Source: CAVQAH01 sp963784195
GTDB lineage: Bacteria > Acidobacteriota > Vicinamibacteria > Vicinamibacterales > 2-12-FULL-66-21
DNA: 64,000 nucleotides
NCBI GenBank assembly: GCA_963784195.1
Contig: CAWARA010000009.1
Span: forward strand, 1-64,000
Reading direction: 5' to 3'
A program made the position numbers and the translations under genes. Numbering within the stretch: position 1 is the first letter of the stretch; each line of letters opens with the position of its first letter. Below the pieces are notes generated by a model, which did no database searches, was not told where the DNA came from, and saw only the letters and a program-made list of their open reading frames with translations. Positions 40,345 to 49,476 of this stretch are shown in pieces.

Positions 40345-41434
40345 CGCTGACGTCCGTGCCTACGTTCGCCGCGATTGGTCATCTGGAGAGTTGGGATCAA
40401 ATCAGCGCCGTGTACCGCGCCATGCGACCGGCGAGCCTGGCCCCGTTGACAGATCCGGAACTGCGCGAACTAGTGCCGTGGATTCCTCCTCGCACAGTCA
40501 CGAGGTTTTACGTTGCCGCAGCTCCAGCTGCGCACCCGGTCTCCGGCATCTATGTCGACACGTTCCTTACGCCCGAGGATCTCGCGCTCGGTCCGACCCG
40601 TCATCTGCTGGCGAAGGTGCACGCTGCGATCCGAGCCGCGGAGCGTGAGGGCGCACGAGTGGCAACGCTTGGTGGGTTTACCTCTATCCTGCTCGAAGCG
40701 ATGGCTCAGCCTCCCCTCGCAGACTTGATTCTCACGACTGGCAACACCCTGACGGCGGCATTGATCGTTCGTGGCATCGAGCGAGCGGCACGACTACTTG
40801 GGCGACCGCTCGAATGCGAAACCCTGCTTGTTATAGGTGCGACCGGCGACGTTGGGTCGGCCTGTGCCCGGTGCTTTGCGGGCAGGACGCGGCGGTTGTT
40901 GCTCGCAGCGCGGAACCGGAAACGCCTGGAGGATGAGGCGATTCGGTTGCGTCGACGGGGTCCGGTGGCGGAATCCACAGACGTCTCCGCGTTGCTGAAG
41001 GAGGCAACGCTGATCATCGCCGCTGCGAGCGCGCCGGCGCCGTGCTTCAATCTAGCTGACTGTCATCCGGATGCATTGATTTGTGACGCCGGCTATCCCA
41101 AGAACATTCGTTTTGTGCCCGAAGATGTGCAACGGCGGCGCGTTTTCTGGGGCGGCATGGGCGTTCTTGGGGGGGACTTTGGAGCGATGACGGGATTCTC
41201 GAAGCGTTCTACCGCTTTCCGTCGCCCCATACCGCTCACGGTTGCATGCTGGAAGGCGCCGCGCTGGCTATCGCCGAGCGCTTTGAGCCATTTTCAACTG
41301 GCCGCGGCAATATCACTCCAGAACGGGTCGACGAGATGTCACGCCTGAGCTGCGCTTCCGGGATCATGCTGGCGCCGTTGTTCGATGGCGCTGGACTATG
41401 GCCGGAGGAGAACGCGAACGATGATCGTGCGTGA
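40320..41434 (+). CDS. Acyl-ACP reductase (AAR)-like protein, one frameshift
   Basis: AAR reduces fatty acyl-ACP to the aldehyde used by ADO. Landmarks match AAR in order: FAAIGHLESWDQI at the N-terminus, VATLGGFTSILLE, LTTGNTLTAALI, the NADPH-binding loop VIGATGDVGSACAR, ICDAGYPKNI, and after a frame change at about 41180-41195 the motif AHGCMLEGAALAIAERFE, whose Cys aligns with the active-site Cys of AAR, then GRGNITPERVDEM. The GTG at 40320 with upstream GGAG is chosen; GTG at 40353 would start just before the conserved region. It overlaps the ADO-like gene upstream and the GNAT gene downstream, so the genes are translationally coupled. Confidence 0.78.
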
Positions 41435-42491
41435 GGCGACCGCGACCGACTGGAACGCGCTCTCGGAGTTCTTCCTTACTACCCCGCTCGAGTCAGGTAC
41501 GGCGTTCGTCCTCGACCGCCGGCCCGATTTCGGGGCGTTGCCCAGCCTTCGCGGTGTCTTCCGCACTTTTCTGGCCCTCGAGGGCGAACGGCTGGCTGGC
41601 ACGGTGACAGCACTTTGTCGAAACGCCCGAGCGAGAAACCAAGTGGTCCTCGTCGGAGAGGTTATCGACTTGCGAGTGGCGGGATGGGCACGCGGCGGAC
41701 GTGCAGCGTTTCTCCTCCTCCAAGCAGCGTACGACGCGTTGAAGGCGAAGGGCGTGGACTGGATTGTCTGCTTGGTCGGTGACCAGAATCGAGCGACCCT
41801 GCCACTCGTTACCAGTCGAGCCGGGTTTCCCGCGATGGTGCCGCTTGCAACGTTCGCCAGCGTGCATTTCGTGTCGTGGCGAGTGCCTTTACTTCGTGAA
41901 CTGAGCGGCCTGACGGTACGCGCCGCCGACGCGACGGACGCCTCGGTGGTCGCCGACCTCACGGCGCAGACCGTCGGCCGCGAGTTTCTGGCGCCCGTTG
42001 AGCCGCTGGTATGGCCTGACGTATCTGGCCTGCATCGAGCCTGGATCGCGAGGGCGGCGGATGGAACCCCCTGTGGCATGCTGATGATCTGGGACGGTGA
42101 ACCAGTACGCCGCCTTCGTATTCTCCGCTACCGGAGAGCCGACTTGCCACTTCGAATCACCGCGCGCGTGGGGGCGTGGCTCGGCGTGATGGCTGGGATG
42201 CCTGCCCCTGGCGGTGTGCTCGGTCTTTGGGCGTCGCGGGTCGTGACCATTACGCAGGGTGGTTCCGTGACTCTCCGCGCGCTGTTGCGCGCGGCGCTGC
42301 GGGATGCCACCGTCGCAGGGCGGAGCGTCGTGCAGTTGAATCTGCACGGACTCGACCCTCTCCTTCGCGGGCTCCCCAGGTACCCGAGGTCCACCTACTG
42401 GTCGGCGCTGTACGGCTGCTCCTGCCGCGGCGACGCAATGGTCCACGGCGACCCGGCGGAGCACTACTATGCCGATCTCTCGCACGTCTGA
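41421..42491 (+). CDS. Double-GNAT-like acyltransferase, 356 aa
   Basis: The ATG at 41421 follows GGAGGAG and lies inside the end of the AAR-like gene. The first half (MIVREATATDWNALSEFF, VVLVGEVIDLRVAGWARGGRAAFLLLQ, GVDWIVCLVGDQN) has the strand and CoA-loop layout of GNAT enzymes. The second half (LTVRAADATDASVVADLT) begins a second such domain. The substrate may be acyl-CoA or acyl-ACP rather than acetyl-CoA given the neighbours; this is inference. It overlaps the DUF3419 gene by 23 bases. No close named family is recognised. Confidence 0.65.
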   Translation: MIVREATATDWNALSEFFLTTPLESGTAFVLDRRPDFGALPSLRGVFRTFLALEGERLAGTVTALCRNARARNQVVLVGEVIDLRVAGWARGGRAAFLLLQAAYDALKAKGVDWIVCLVGDQNRATLPLVTSRAGFPAMVPLATFASVHFVSWRVPLLRELSGLTVRAADATDASVVADLTAQTVGREFLAPVEPLVWPDVSGLHRAWIARAADGTPCGMLMIWDGEPVRRLRILRYRRADLPLRITARVGAWLGVMAGMPAPGGVLGLWASRVVTITQGGSVTLRALLRAALRDATVAGRSVVQLNLHGLDPLLRGLPRYPRSTYWSALYGCSCRGDAMVHGDPAEHYYADLSHV

Positions 42492-43612
42492 CAGCGACTC
42501 GCGGCGCATTGCGTACCGGGGACGGTTGATGTTCGCGCAATCGTGGGAAGACCCTGCGTGCGATCTCGCAGCACTGCAGGCGCAGCCCGGCGACACGATC
42601 CTCGCGATCACCTCGGGCGGAGACAACGTGCTCGGGTTTCTCCTCACCGACCCCCAGCAAGTCATCGCGGTCGACGTGAACCCAGCCCAGACCTACTTGC
42701 TCGAGTTGAAGAAGGCGGCTTTTCGGCGGCTGACGCATACAAACATGCTGGTGCTGCTGGGTGTGCGCGCGGGGGATCGTCTCGCTCGTTTCGATCGGCT
42801 GCGCGACGACTTGAGCCCCTCGGCACGAACGTTCTGGGACACGAAAAAGCGTTGGCTGGCGAGGGGCCTGCTCACGCAGGGCGCATTCGAGCGGTACTAC
42901 GCCATGCTCCGGGCCATGCTTGGAACGGTGATCGGACGACGTCGACTCGAACGGCTGTTCACCCTGTCGTTCGAGGAGCAACGCGACTTCTACGAGCGGG
43001 AATGGGATACGTGGGGATGGCGCACGCTGGTTCGCATCGGCTGCAGCAGATATGTGCTTGGGCAGCGACTCGACCCTTCATGGTTCGCTCATGCGGACGT
43101 TCCATCCTTCGGCGCGCATTTCTTTCGGCTAGCCGAGCACGTCATCGCTGAGCTGCCGGCGCGATCGAACTACTTTCTCGCGCAACTGCTGCTCGGCCGT
43201 TACCTCGACGAAGCCACCGTGCCTGAGTACTTGAAGGAAGAGCACTTCGAGACGATCCGGAACCGACTGGATCGCGTCACGGCGATTACCGCAGACATCG
43301 GGCAAGCCTTGAGCGAACTCCCCGGAGCGTCGATTGACTGTTTCGCGCTGTCCAATGTCTTTGAGGTACAGTCCGCGCGAGCTGTTCGACCGATCGATGG
43401 CAACGCTCGTCAGAGTGGCACGACCCTCGGCGCGGCTTTCGTTGCGAAACCTGCTCGCGCCGAGGCGGTTGGCGTCCCACCCGGCGTTTGTCGTCGATAC
43501 CATGCTGAGCAGACAGCTGCGCGACGCCGACCGCGGCTTCATCTATTCCAGCTTCGAGGCTGCACGCCTCGCGGCGTTCATGCCACCGTTTCCTTGCGCA
43601 GCTCGGGATTAG
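42469..43612 (+). CDS. DUF3419 / BtaA-like aminocarboxypropyl transferase, one frameshift
   Basis: DUF3419 proteins include BtaA, which transfers the aminocarboxypropyl group of S-adenosylmethionine to diacylglycerol in betaine-lipid synthesis. Seen here: MFAQSWEDPACDLAAL near the N-terminus, the SAM-binding strand and loop ILAITSGGDNVLGFLL, VIAVDVNPAQTYLLELKKAA, and the helical middle with LFTLSFEEQRDFYE. The frame changes near 43345-43360 (DCFALSNVFE / YSPRELFDRSMATLV) and the end is GFIYSSFEAARLAAF. The start overlaps the GNAT gene by 23 bases. A BtaB-like methyltransferase is not seen, so betaine lipid itself is uncertain. The convergent desaturase overlaps its 3' end. Confidence 0.78.
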
Positions 43613-44510
43613 GCTCGCGAGTAAGCTTCGGCCCCTTCCACAACCGAACGTAGTTCCGGAAAAAGCTCATCCGACCTGGACCGCTCGCGATGAATCGCGG
43701 CAAATGGATCCACGGAATCCGTGGGTTCTGGTGATGGGCGAGGTGCAGATTGAAATTAAGATACACAGGTTTCAGCCACAGCGTCATTCCCAGGTTGTGA
43801 GCACCGTTGATGATGTCCCTTGGGCTGAACGCGTGGTTGACGTAGTTCTGAGATGACCACACGAACCCGTGAATCAAGAACATGATCAGCCATGCCTGGG
43901 GGCTCAACCCGAGCAGGCCGATAATGCAGGCTTGGAACAGGATGACAAGCCAGCTCTCCCGACGCATCGCAGCGATCTTCTGCTTCTGGTTGCTGCCTTC
44001 CAGGAAACCGGCAATTTCAGTGTGTCGTTGCAGAACGCCGCAATATACGAGCGAAGGAGCCAACGCGTACATGACAACGGAAAGCCAGAGAGCGCAGGCG
44101 CCGAGGCCCACCATCATCAAGTATAGGTTGCCGTAGCGTTTCCACTTCTGCTGGTGCTCCAGGTAGAGATCCCACATCTCGATGTCTGTGCGGTTCTTCG
44201 TGTGATGGCGCAGGTGGCAGTGCTTGAAGAAAGTCAACGAGACGATGAACAGCGAGCAGAGCCAGCGACCGAGCCAGTCGTTCCACCTCGGATTTGAATG
44301 GAGTAGCGTGTGGGCCGCTTCGTGAATCAGTGAATAGACGGGTATCAGAACGACCGCGAAAACGACACCGTACCCAATCGTTCCCACCAAGGTTTCAGCG
44401 TGGGAACCTGCATAGAGCAGAACGAAATAGAGAATGGAACAGACGACAATGACGGCCAGGTTGGTTCGTACCGGTATGGCGTATTCATGCGCTCCATCCT
44501 GCGATGCCAT
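43578..44510 (-). CDS. Membrane fatty acid desaturase / hydroxylase, 310 aa
   Basis: Three histidine boxes of the di-iron membrane desaturase family are complete: HEAAH, HCHLRHH and HLAHH. They are set among four to six transmembrane segments (LAVIVVCSILYFVLLYAG, YGVVFAVVLIPVYSLI). It introduces double bonds or hydroxyls into acyl chains. It is transcribed convergently with the ADO/AAR operon and overlaps the DUF3419 gene end by 35 bases, which supports a lipid theme in this block. Closest function (acyl-lipid desaturase, beta-carotene-type hydroxylase, other) cannot be decided by eye. Confidence 0.9.
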   Translation of the reverse strand: MASQDGAHEYAIPVRTNLAVIVVCSILYFVLLYAGSHAETLVGTIGYGVVFAVVLIPVYSLIHEAAHTLLHSNPRWNDWLGRWLCSLFIVSLTFFKHCHLRHHTKNRTDIEMWDLYLEHQQKWKRYGNLYLMMVGLGACALWLSVVMYALAPSLVYCGVLQRHTEIAGFLEGSNQKQKIAAMRRESWLVILFQACIIGLLGLSPQAWLIMFLIHGFVWSSQNYVNHAFSPRDIINGAHNLGMTLWLKPVYLNFNLHLAHHQNPRIPWIHLPRFIASGPGRMSFFRNYVRLWKGPKLTREPNPELRKETVA

Positions 44511-44770
44511 TTGGCTCCTCCTTTGGCCACGGTCGATCCAACTACGCGCGCCTCAACGTCTCCGCCAGCTCGATCCACACCGCGCGACATGAACTGCGCG
44601 CCGACGAGCATTGCGATCGCGGCGGTCGGCACCTGAGAAGTGTTGCGAACCCGCAGGCTCAGAACCAGATGCGAATCGCCTCCAGCGTACCGCGCGCAGC
44701 CTGAAAGCACCATCCAGTAATGAGTGGTGGAGAAAAGAATTCACCAGACGCCCGGACGGCGGCTGTTTGT
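44511..44770. other. Gene-free stretch between desaturase and tricorn fragment
   Basis: A minus-strand reading with VRNTSQVPTAAIAMLVG and ARVVGSTVAKGG (about 44530-44650) has some protein-like character but no start, end or family, and could be decayed coding sequence. I see no RNA gene or repeat here. Confidence 0.35.
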
Positions 44771-44889
44771 GGCGAGAACAACCCAGACCGATCCTGACAT
44801 CCGGGTCGCCAATGAACCCGAGGTCATGACCGGTGGCCGCGATCAACAGATCGAAGCGGCTGTCAGGGAATTTGATGAAGAAGGAATAG
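44771..44889 (+). pseudogene. 3' fragment of a tricorn-type protease gene
   Basis: These 119 bases match the end of the complete protease gene (38498-38614) almost base for base: TDPDIRVANEPEVMTGGRDQ and QQIEAAVRE are preserved. An extra T changes the frame just before the stop region, and nothing of the protease lies upstream. It is a stranded 3' end, the counterpart of the 5' fragment at 11950-12240. Confidence 0.85.
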
Positions 44890-44901
44890 AGCGGTGTAAG
44901 G

Positions 44902-45769
44902 TCACCTGCGAGTGGCCTTGGACACTCCCAGGAGGGTGCGCAGCACGTCGGCATCATCCGCCGTGTGTGCCAGCAGTTGCTCGAGGTGCGAGAGGCGCCT
45001 GGGGCTCGCAGTCCGGAGAATCGGTGCGCCGTCGCCGAACACATGCCTCCTCGTGAAGCCGCGCCTCCGGTTGGCCTCGACGAGCTGATGGATCTCGGTG
45101 TCGTCCAGACGGGGGAAGAACACGGCCGTCATCAAACGCCGCCGGGCGACGCCGCCGAACGAGGCATGAGCCGTCATGTGGTTGAGGAGAATGACGTCTC
45201 CGGGCTCCGACGGCAGGGCGACTGCGGGAACTTCAGGACCGACGACGCCCCAGGCGTGCGAGGGATCGACCAAGGCTGACTCGGTCTCGTCCATGATGCC
45301 TCGATGAAACAGGCTGGCAAAGGCATCCTGGACAAGGTGGCTGCCGGGAAGGACGCGCAACGCCCCGGTTTCCGCAGTGAGGGGATCGAGGTACACGAGC
45401 AGTTCGTACCATGAGGGCGTACGCCGATCCTCGGGCCAGGGTGAGTCGCTGTGCCACGGTGTGTCACCCGCGCAGTAGCTCAGCTCGCTGTTCCAGGTAC
45501 CGATAGTCGGATCCGAGCACGCTCGAGAGGACGCCATCGACCTGCGGCGCATCAAGGAAATCGCGGCAGAGATCTTCGCTCCAGTTGATGCCTGGCGAGA
45601 TGGTGAAGCGATGCTCGCCGGCGTAGGCGGCGCCGCCGTTCTCGGTGAGCAGCCGCTCGAACCCAGCGCGGACCCCGTCGATCGCGTCGGCCAACAGCCC
45701 GCGGAGATGCAGGTAGCCGAAGGTGTGGAGGAAACGACGTTGCTGGGGCGTCAGGCCGAATGAGGACAT
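44902..45769 (-). CDS. PhyH-family 2-oxoglutarate/Fe(II) dioxygenase, one frameshift
   Basis: The first frame (45769 to about 45490) has LTPQQRRFLHTFGYLHLRGL and HRFTISPGINWSEDL. The frame then shifts within YRYLEQ / GTWNSELSYCAGDTPWHSDS. The second frame supplies the iron-binding H-x-D (WHSD), TGALRVLPGSHL and the distal His in LLNHMTAHASFG. Total about 288 residues, normal for phytanoyl-CoA dioxygenase-like enzymes. It lies 36 bases downstream of the lanthipeptide synthetase on the same strand, so it is a candidate tailoring hydroxylase for the peptide. Acting on a small molecule is the alternative. Confidence 0.8.
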
Positions 45770-45804
45770 CGCGTGCCTTCACGTCTAGGGGCGCTCGGCG
45801 CCGG

Positions 45805-48800
45805 TCAGTGCCAGAGCATCACGGACGGGACTCGCTGCGGGTCTACGAGGCGCAGGAGTTGATACCCAATCCCGGAGATGCCCGTGAAAAAAGCCGGACA
45901 GAGATCACCGGGGAGCGCACCCGGGAGCCGGTACGCGCCGGACGAACGTGCGCGGCGAACGACGGCGGAGGCGGTCGTCGCGGCGAGCGCCCCCAGGTCC
46001 GGCCGATCGAGCGCGCCCGCCGCGACCGTCAGCGTCTCGAGCCTGCCCATCGCCCCGCAGCAGACGTGATCGGGTCCCTCAGCCTCACAGCCAATGGTCG
46101 TGCCCAGGGCCGCCTCTATTTCGGTGCGGACTATTTCGTCGTCGAACGCGGACAGGGAGCCGAGCCTGGCCAGTCCGATTCCCGGCGCGCCATGACACCA
46201 CCCGAAAGCGAAGCCTGGACGTCCATCCACTCCCGTGCCGTCGCGTAGGTCCGGCCAGTTGCGCGAGGCAGGATCGAAGAGATGGCGCTCGTACGCGATC
46301 CCTTCCCGCGCCGCGTCGAGAAGCTCCTCGAGTCGTGTCCTCTCGTACAGACGAAGCAGCGCGTACGCGATGCCGGCGGCCCCGTGAGAGAACCCGGTGA
46401 GCGGGGGCCCCGAGGGGTGTGGCCAGGCGCGCGGTGAGCCGTTCACCGCGACGCGCCGCGTCAGCAGACTGCGGCCGCACGCCAGTGCACGTTCGAGCGC
46501 GGTTCCACAGCGCGTCACCCGTTCGATGGCGAGCAGGCCGAGGATCGCTCCGGCGCATCCGGCCATGACGTCCAGATACGGATCCGCATCGATCCGCTCG
46601 TCCGTGATCAGCCCGGCAACGCGCACCGCGTCCTGCACGACCGATTGGTCATCGAGCAGCGCTCCGACCGTCGCGAGCGCATAGGCTATTGAACCAAGCC
46701 CGAGTCCTCCGCCTATCGTGCTCCCTCTGGCGGAGGCGGACGGACGCGCGTTCAGGCGCGAACGCACCCGGGCAATCGAGGCAAGCGCGCGAACGCGCAT
46801 GTCGTCGTCGTTACCTACGGCAGCAAGCGCCGCGAAGAACAGCGCGATGCCGCAGTTGCCGTCGTAGAACGAATCGTTGAGAGGTGCGAGCTGATAGCGG
46901 GACGTACCCTCGATCTCGCGCATGCCGAGCCAGCACAGCCCCCCCTCCGATCGTATCGCCGCCGCGGAGACCAGCTCGGCGATCGCACGAGCCTCGTGCA
47001 TCAGTTCGTCAGGCGCGAGGCGCGCGCTGGCCGATGGGCCGGCGGCCACACCGGCTGAGACTCGGCCCGTCGGCGTCTCTGTCGCCACGCGAGCGGCGAA
47101 CGCGCCCCGGATGATCGTCGTCTGCAGATCGAGATCGGCGTCGTTCATCGCTTGAATGCGGGTCACCACGTCCGCCAGCCCAGTCGCCGCGAAGTAATTG
47201 GCGATGTCGTGACCGTTGCCCAGCGGGAGATGTCTCGAGTCGGATGGCACCAGGAAGCACGGGACGTCCATGCGCTCGAGCGCGCGCAGCTCCGCTTTCA
47301 GTATTGGCCACGACTTTGGTGTGTGCTCCGAGTCGAGGAAGACACGCGCGGCCGCATCGAGCGCGATGCTGTGCTCGACTCCACCCGCAAGGTGCTCGGG
47401 CGAGAGCGCGCGATGCAGGATTCCCGCGTAGACCACCGTGGGCCGGAACAGGTACCTGACGAGAGCGCCCTGGAATCCATCGAGCGGTCCACCGCGTGCC
47501 AGGACCGACTCGCGCCGCCGCACCAGGTTGCGGTATGTCTGTCGAAAGCCACGGACGACGTCGTCGAGGTGTTCGAGAAGACCAGGGGTCCCTGCGGCGC
47601 CGCTGGGATCGCTCTCGGATGATGAAAGGCCGACGGGCGCCCGAACGGGGTGCATGTCGTCGGTGTTGAGCGCGTGCCACTGCCGCGTGGGGACAGGGGC
47701 CTGGTCATGGGCCGTTCCGCCCAATGCGCTGATGTCGAGGACGAGGCGTTTGTCCGGATTGACATACCATCGCGGCAGCAGGCCCGTGCGCACCACCGAG
47801 TCGACGAAATCGGCGTCTTCGCGAGTCACTGCCGACCCGTCGCCGACCGCGACCTCGGGCTGCATGACGGTCTCGCCGTCCACCAGCACCGGGAACTCTC
47901 CGCACGCCACCAGGTTGTCGCGATGGCAGTCGGTGCCACGCAGAGCATGAAGCACGCACAGCAGCGCTCCCGCCCGTTCGTAGAACCGGCCGCGCTCCGC
48001 TGGACTGCCGCAGGGCGCGTAGTCGATGCATTCTTCCCAGCCGTACGAGCCGCGATCGACGCATCGAACCGGTCGTAACGACGGCGAGATCCCATTCGTC
48101 ACGCACCACGCAAGGAATTGGTTGAAGGCGAACTCCGTCGCAAGCCCGCGGGGCTTGTAGACGGCCCCGGGCCCGGCGCCGCAATAAACCGCGAGCACCG
48201 TGCGCCCTCCGTGATGGAAGTCCGAAAGCCCGGGCCGAATGCGGGTGACAGGCAGCGCTGCCAACGTGCCGGTCTGAACCCTGTCAGCCGCTGCCGACGC
48301 CAACTCGGACACGAGCGCGCCATCGAGGCTCAGTCGTTCGAGGAACTCGCCGGTTGCGCCGACCCACTGCTGCACGGCCAGAGCGACCAGGCGCGCCAGC
48401 ACGGGATACTTCGTGAAGAGCGGCAGCAGTCGTTCGCCGGTGAGCCTCGCGACAAACTCGTCGTAACGCCGGCGCCCCCCGCGGCCCCCTCCGAGCAGCA
48501 ACAGCCGGAGCTCCTGCTCGTTGCCGCGCGCCGCGAGGAATTCTGCGTAAAGCGCCTGCTCACCTATCGTGGTCAGGCGCCCGAGGAGGTCGCGTTCCAG
48601 GGCAACGTACGCCTCCTCCGTCACATCGAGTACGACCGACACCGAGTCGGGTTCGGCGTGTGCCAGGCGCTGGACGAGCCCGTGCCGCGCGACCTCGAGA
48701 ACAGGAATCCACACGTCCTCGAAAGGCAGAGGCGCACGTGGGTTGCACGCCTGCGTCCCGGGTAACCCGGACGTCAAGGCGACGACCGCGCGGAGCGGGT

Positions 48801-49098
48801 TTGCCGCCAGGCCCTCCACGGTGTGAACCCCGGGCGGGGCCCCAACGAGAATGGCCCTCAGCGTGTCGACCCACGAGGGATCGGCCGCCGGCCCGAAAAC
48901 GGCGACCCCTTCCCATTCGAGGCGCCTGCGAAAGAGCCGCTCATCGCCGCCGGCTGCCACCTTGCGCCAGGCTGCAAGGTGCCCGTCGTGAGTCATCTGG
49001 TCGTGCAGCGACCCAGGTGTGCCGGGGGGCTCGAGACGTTCCCAGAGAAAGCGCGCGTGCGTTGCAATGGCGTCGACGTCCCGATCCGTCGCCGTCAT
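45805..49098 (-). CDS. lanM: Class II lanthipeptide synthetase LanM (ProcM-like CCG type), 1097 aa
   Basis: LanM phosphorylates and dehydrates Ser/Thr of a precursor peptide and then forms thioether rings. The N-terminal dehydration domain shows AVYKPRGLATEFAFNQFL, GTDCHRDNLVACG and PVLVDGETVMQPE. The C-terminal cyclase domain from about residue 720 shows FSHGAAGIAYAL, GWCHGAPGIGLAR (C968) and VCCGAMGR (C1013, C1014). Most cyclases have C-H-G at the last site; C-C-G gives three Cys ligands for zinc as in ProcM, which tolerates many substrates. The precursor gene lies 66 bases upstream and a PhyH gene downstream. The frame is intact over 3.3 kb. Confidence 0.95.
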   Translation of the reverse strand: MTATDRDVDAIATHARFLWERLEPPGTPGSLHDQMTHDGHLAAWRKVAAGGDERLFRRRLEWEGVAVFGPAADPSWVDTLRAILVGAPPGVHTVEGLAANPLRAVVALTSGLPGTQACNPRAPLPFEDVWIPVLEVARHGLVQRLAHAEPDSVSVVLDVTEEAYVALERDLLGRLTTIGEQALYAEFLAARGNEQELRLLLLGGGRGGRRRYDEFVARLTGERLLPLFTKYPVLARLVALAVQQWVGATGEFLERLSLDGALVSELASAAADRVQTGTLAALPVTRIRPGLSDFHHGGRTVLAVYCGAGPGAVYKPRGLATEFAFNQFLAWCVTNGISPSLRPVRCVDRGSYGWEECIDYAPCGSPAERGRFYERAGALLCVLHALRGTDCHRDNLVACGEFPVLVDGETVMQPEVAVGDGSAVTREDADFVDSVVRTGLLPRWYVNPDKRLVLDISALGGTAHDQAPVPTRQWHALNTDDMHPVRAPVGLSSSESDPSGAAGTPGLLEHLDDVVRGFRQTYRNLVRRRESVLARGGPLDGFQGALVRYLFRPTVVYAGILHRALSPEHLAGGVEHSIALDAAARVFLDSEHTPKSWPILKAELRALERMDVPCFLVPSDSRHLPLGNGHDIANYFAATGLADVVTRIQAMNDADLDLQTTIIRGAFAARVATETPTGRVSAGVAAGPSASARLAPDELMHEARAIAELVSAAAIRSEGGLCWLGMREIEGTSRYQLAPLNDSFYDGNCGIALFFAALAAVGNDDDMRVRALASIARVRSRLNARPSASARGSTIGGGLGLGSIAYALATVGALLDDQSVVQDAVRVAGLITDERIDADPYLDVMAGCAGAILGLLAIERVTRCGTALERALACGRSLLTRRVAVNGSPRAWPHPSGPPLTGFSHGAAGIAYALLRLYERTRLEELLDAAREGIAYERHLFDPASRNWPDLRDGTGVDGRPGFAFGWCHGAPGIGLARLGSLSAFDDEIVRTEIEAALGTTIGCEAEGPDHVCCGAMGRLETLTVAAGALDRPDLGALAATTASAVVRRARSSGAYRLPGALPGDLCPAFFTGISGIGYQLLRLVDPQRVPSVMLWH

Positions 49099-49164
49099 GG
49101 TGCGCAGACCCTGGCACGTTCGGGCTTGAACGCCCAGCTCTCTGGAGGCATTCGGACCGGGCTT

Positions 49165-49476
49165 TTAGCTGGTCCTCTTGCTGGCGACGAACGTGCCGGA
49201 CTGCGAGCCGCAGAAACCGCACAGGATCGAGTTGCCGTAGGAGACAGCGCCCCCGGCGACCGTCTCAAGCTGTTCTTCACTGAGCTCTTCCGACGCGCGC
49301 TGTTGCGCTTTCCAGGCAGTCACCTCGGCCTCGGTGAACGGCAGCCCTTTCTCCTTTCCGATCCCGATCAGGGTCGACACGAGAGCGCTCTCACCGTCCG
49401 CCTTCTGGAGCCGCTTCTGCAGCTCCGCATCGCTGGCAATGAGATCTTTCACTTTGTCGATGTTCGCCTGCGCCAT
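49165..49476 (-). CDS. Lanthipeptide precursor with Nif11-like leader, 103 aa
   Basis: The ATG at 49476 has a strong AGGAGG. Residues 1-76 form a Nif11-like leader (MAQANIDKVKDLIASDAELQ, then GLPFTEAEVTAWKAQQ, ending ELSEEQLETVAGG). Cleavage after the double Gly at 75-76 releases a 27-residue core containing NSILCGFCGSQSGTF. The core has two Cys (86, 89) and eight Ser/Thr, enough for two thioether rings; S79 and S83 upstream or S91, S93, T95 downstream are possible partners. It is followed by the LanM gene on the same strand. No dedicated GG-peptidase transporter is visible nearby. Confidence 0.9.
   Translation of the reverse strand: MAQANIDKVKDLIASDAELQKRLQKADGESALVSTLIGIGKEKGLPFTEAEVTAWKAQQRASEELSEEQLETVAGGAVSYGNSILCGFCGSQSGTFVASKRTS

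Noticed and set aside
44724..45056. Plus-strand open frame containing the tricorn tail
   Set aside because: Only the 44771-44889 part has homology; the rest is antisense to the PhyH gene, so it is a pseudogene fragment, not a gene.
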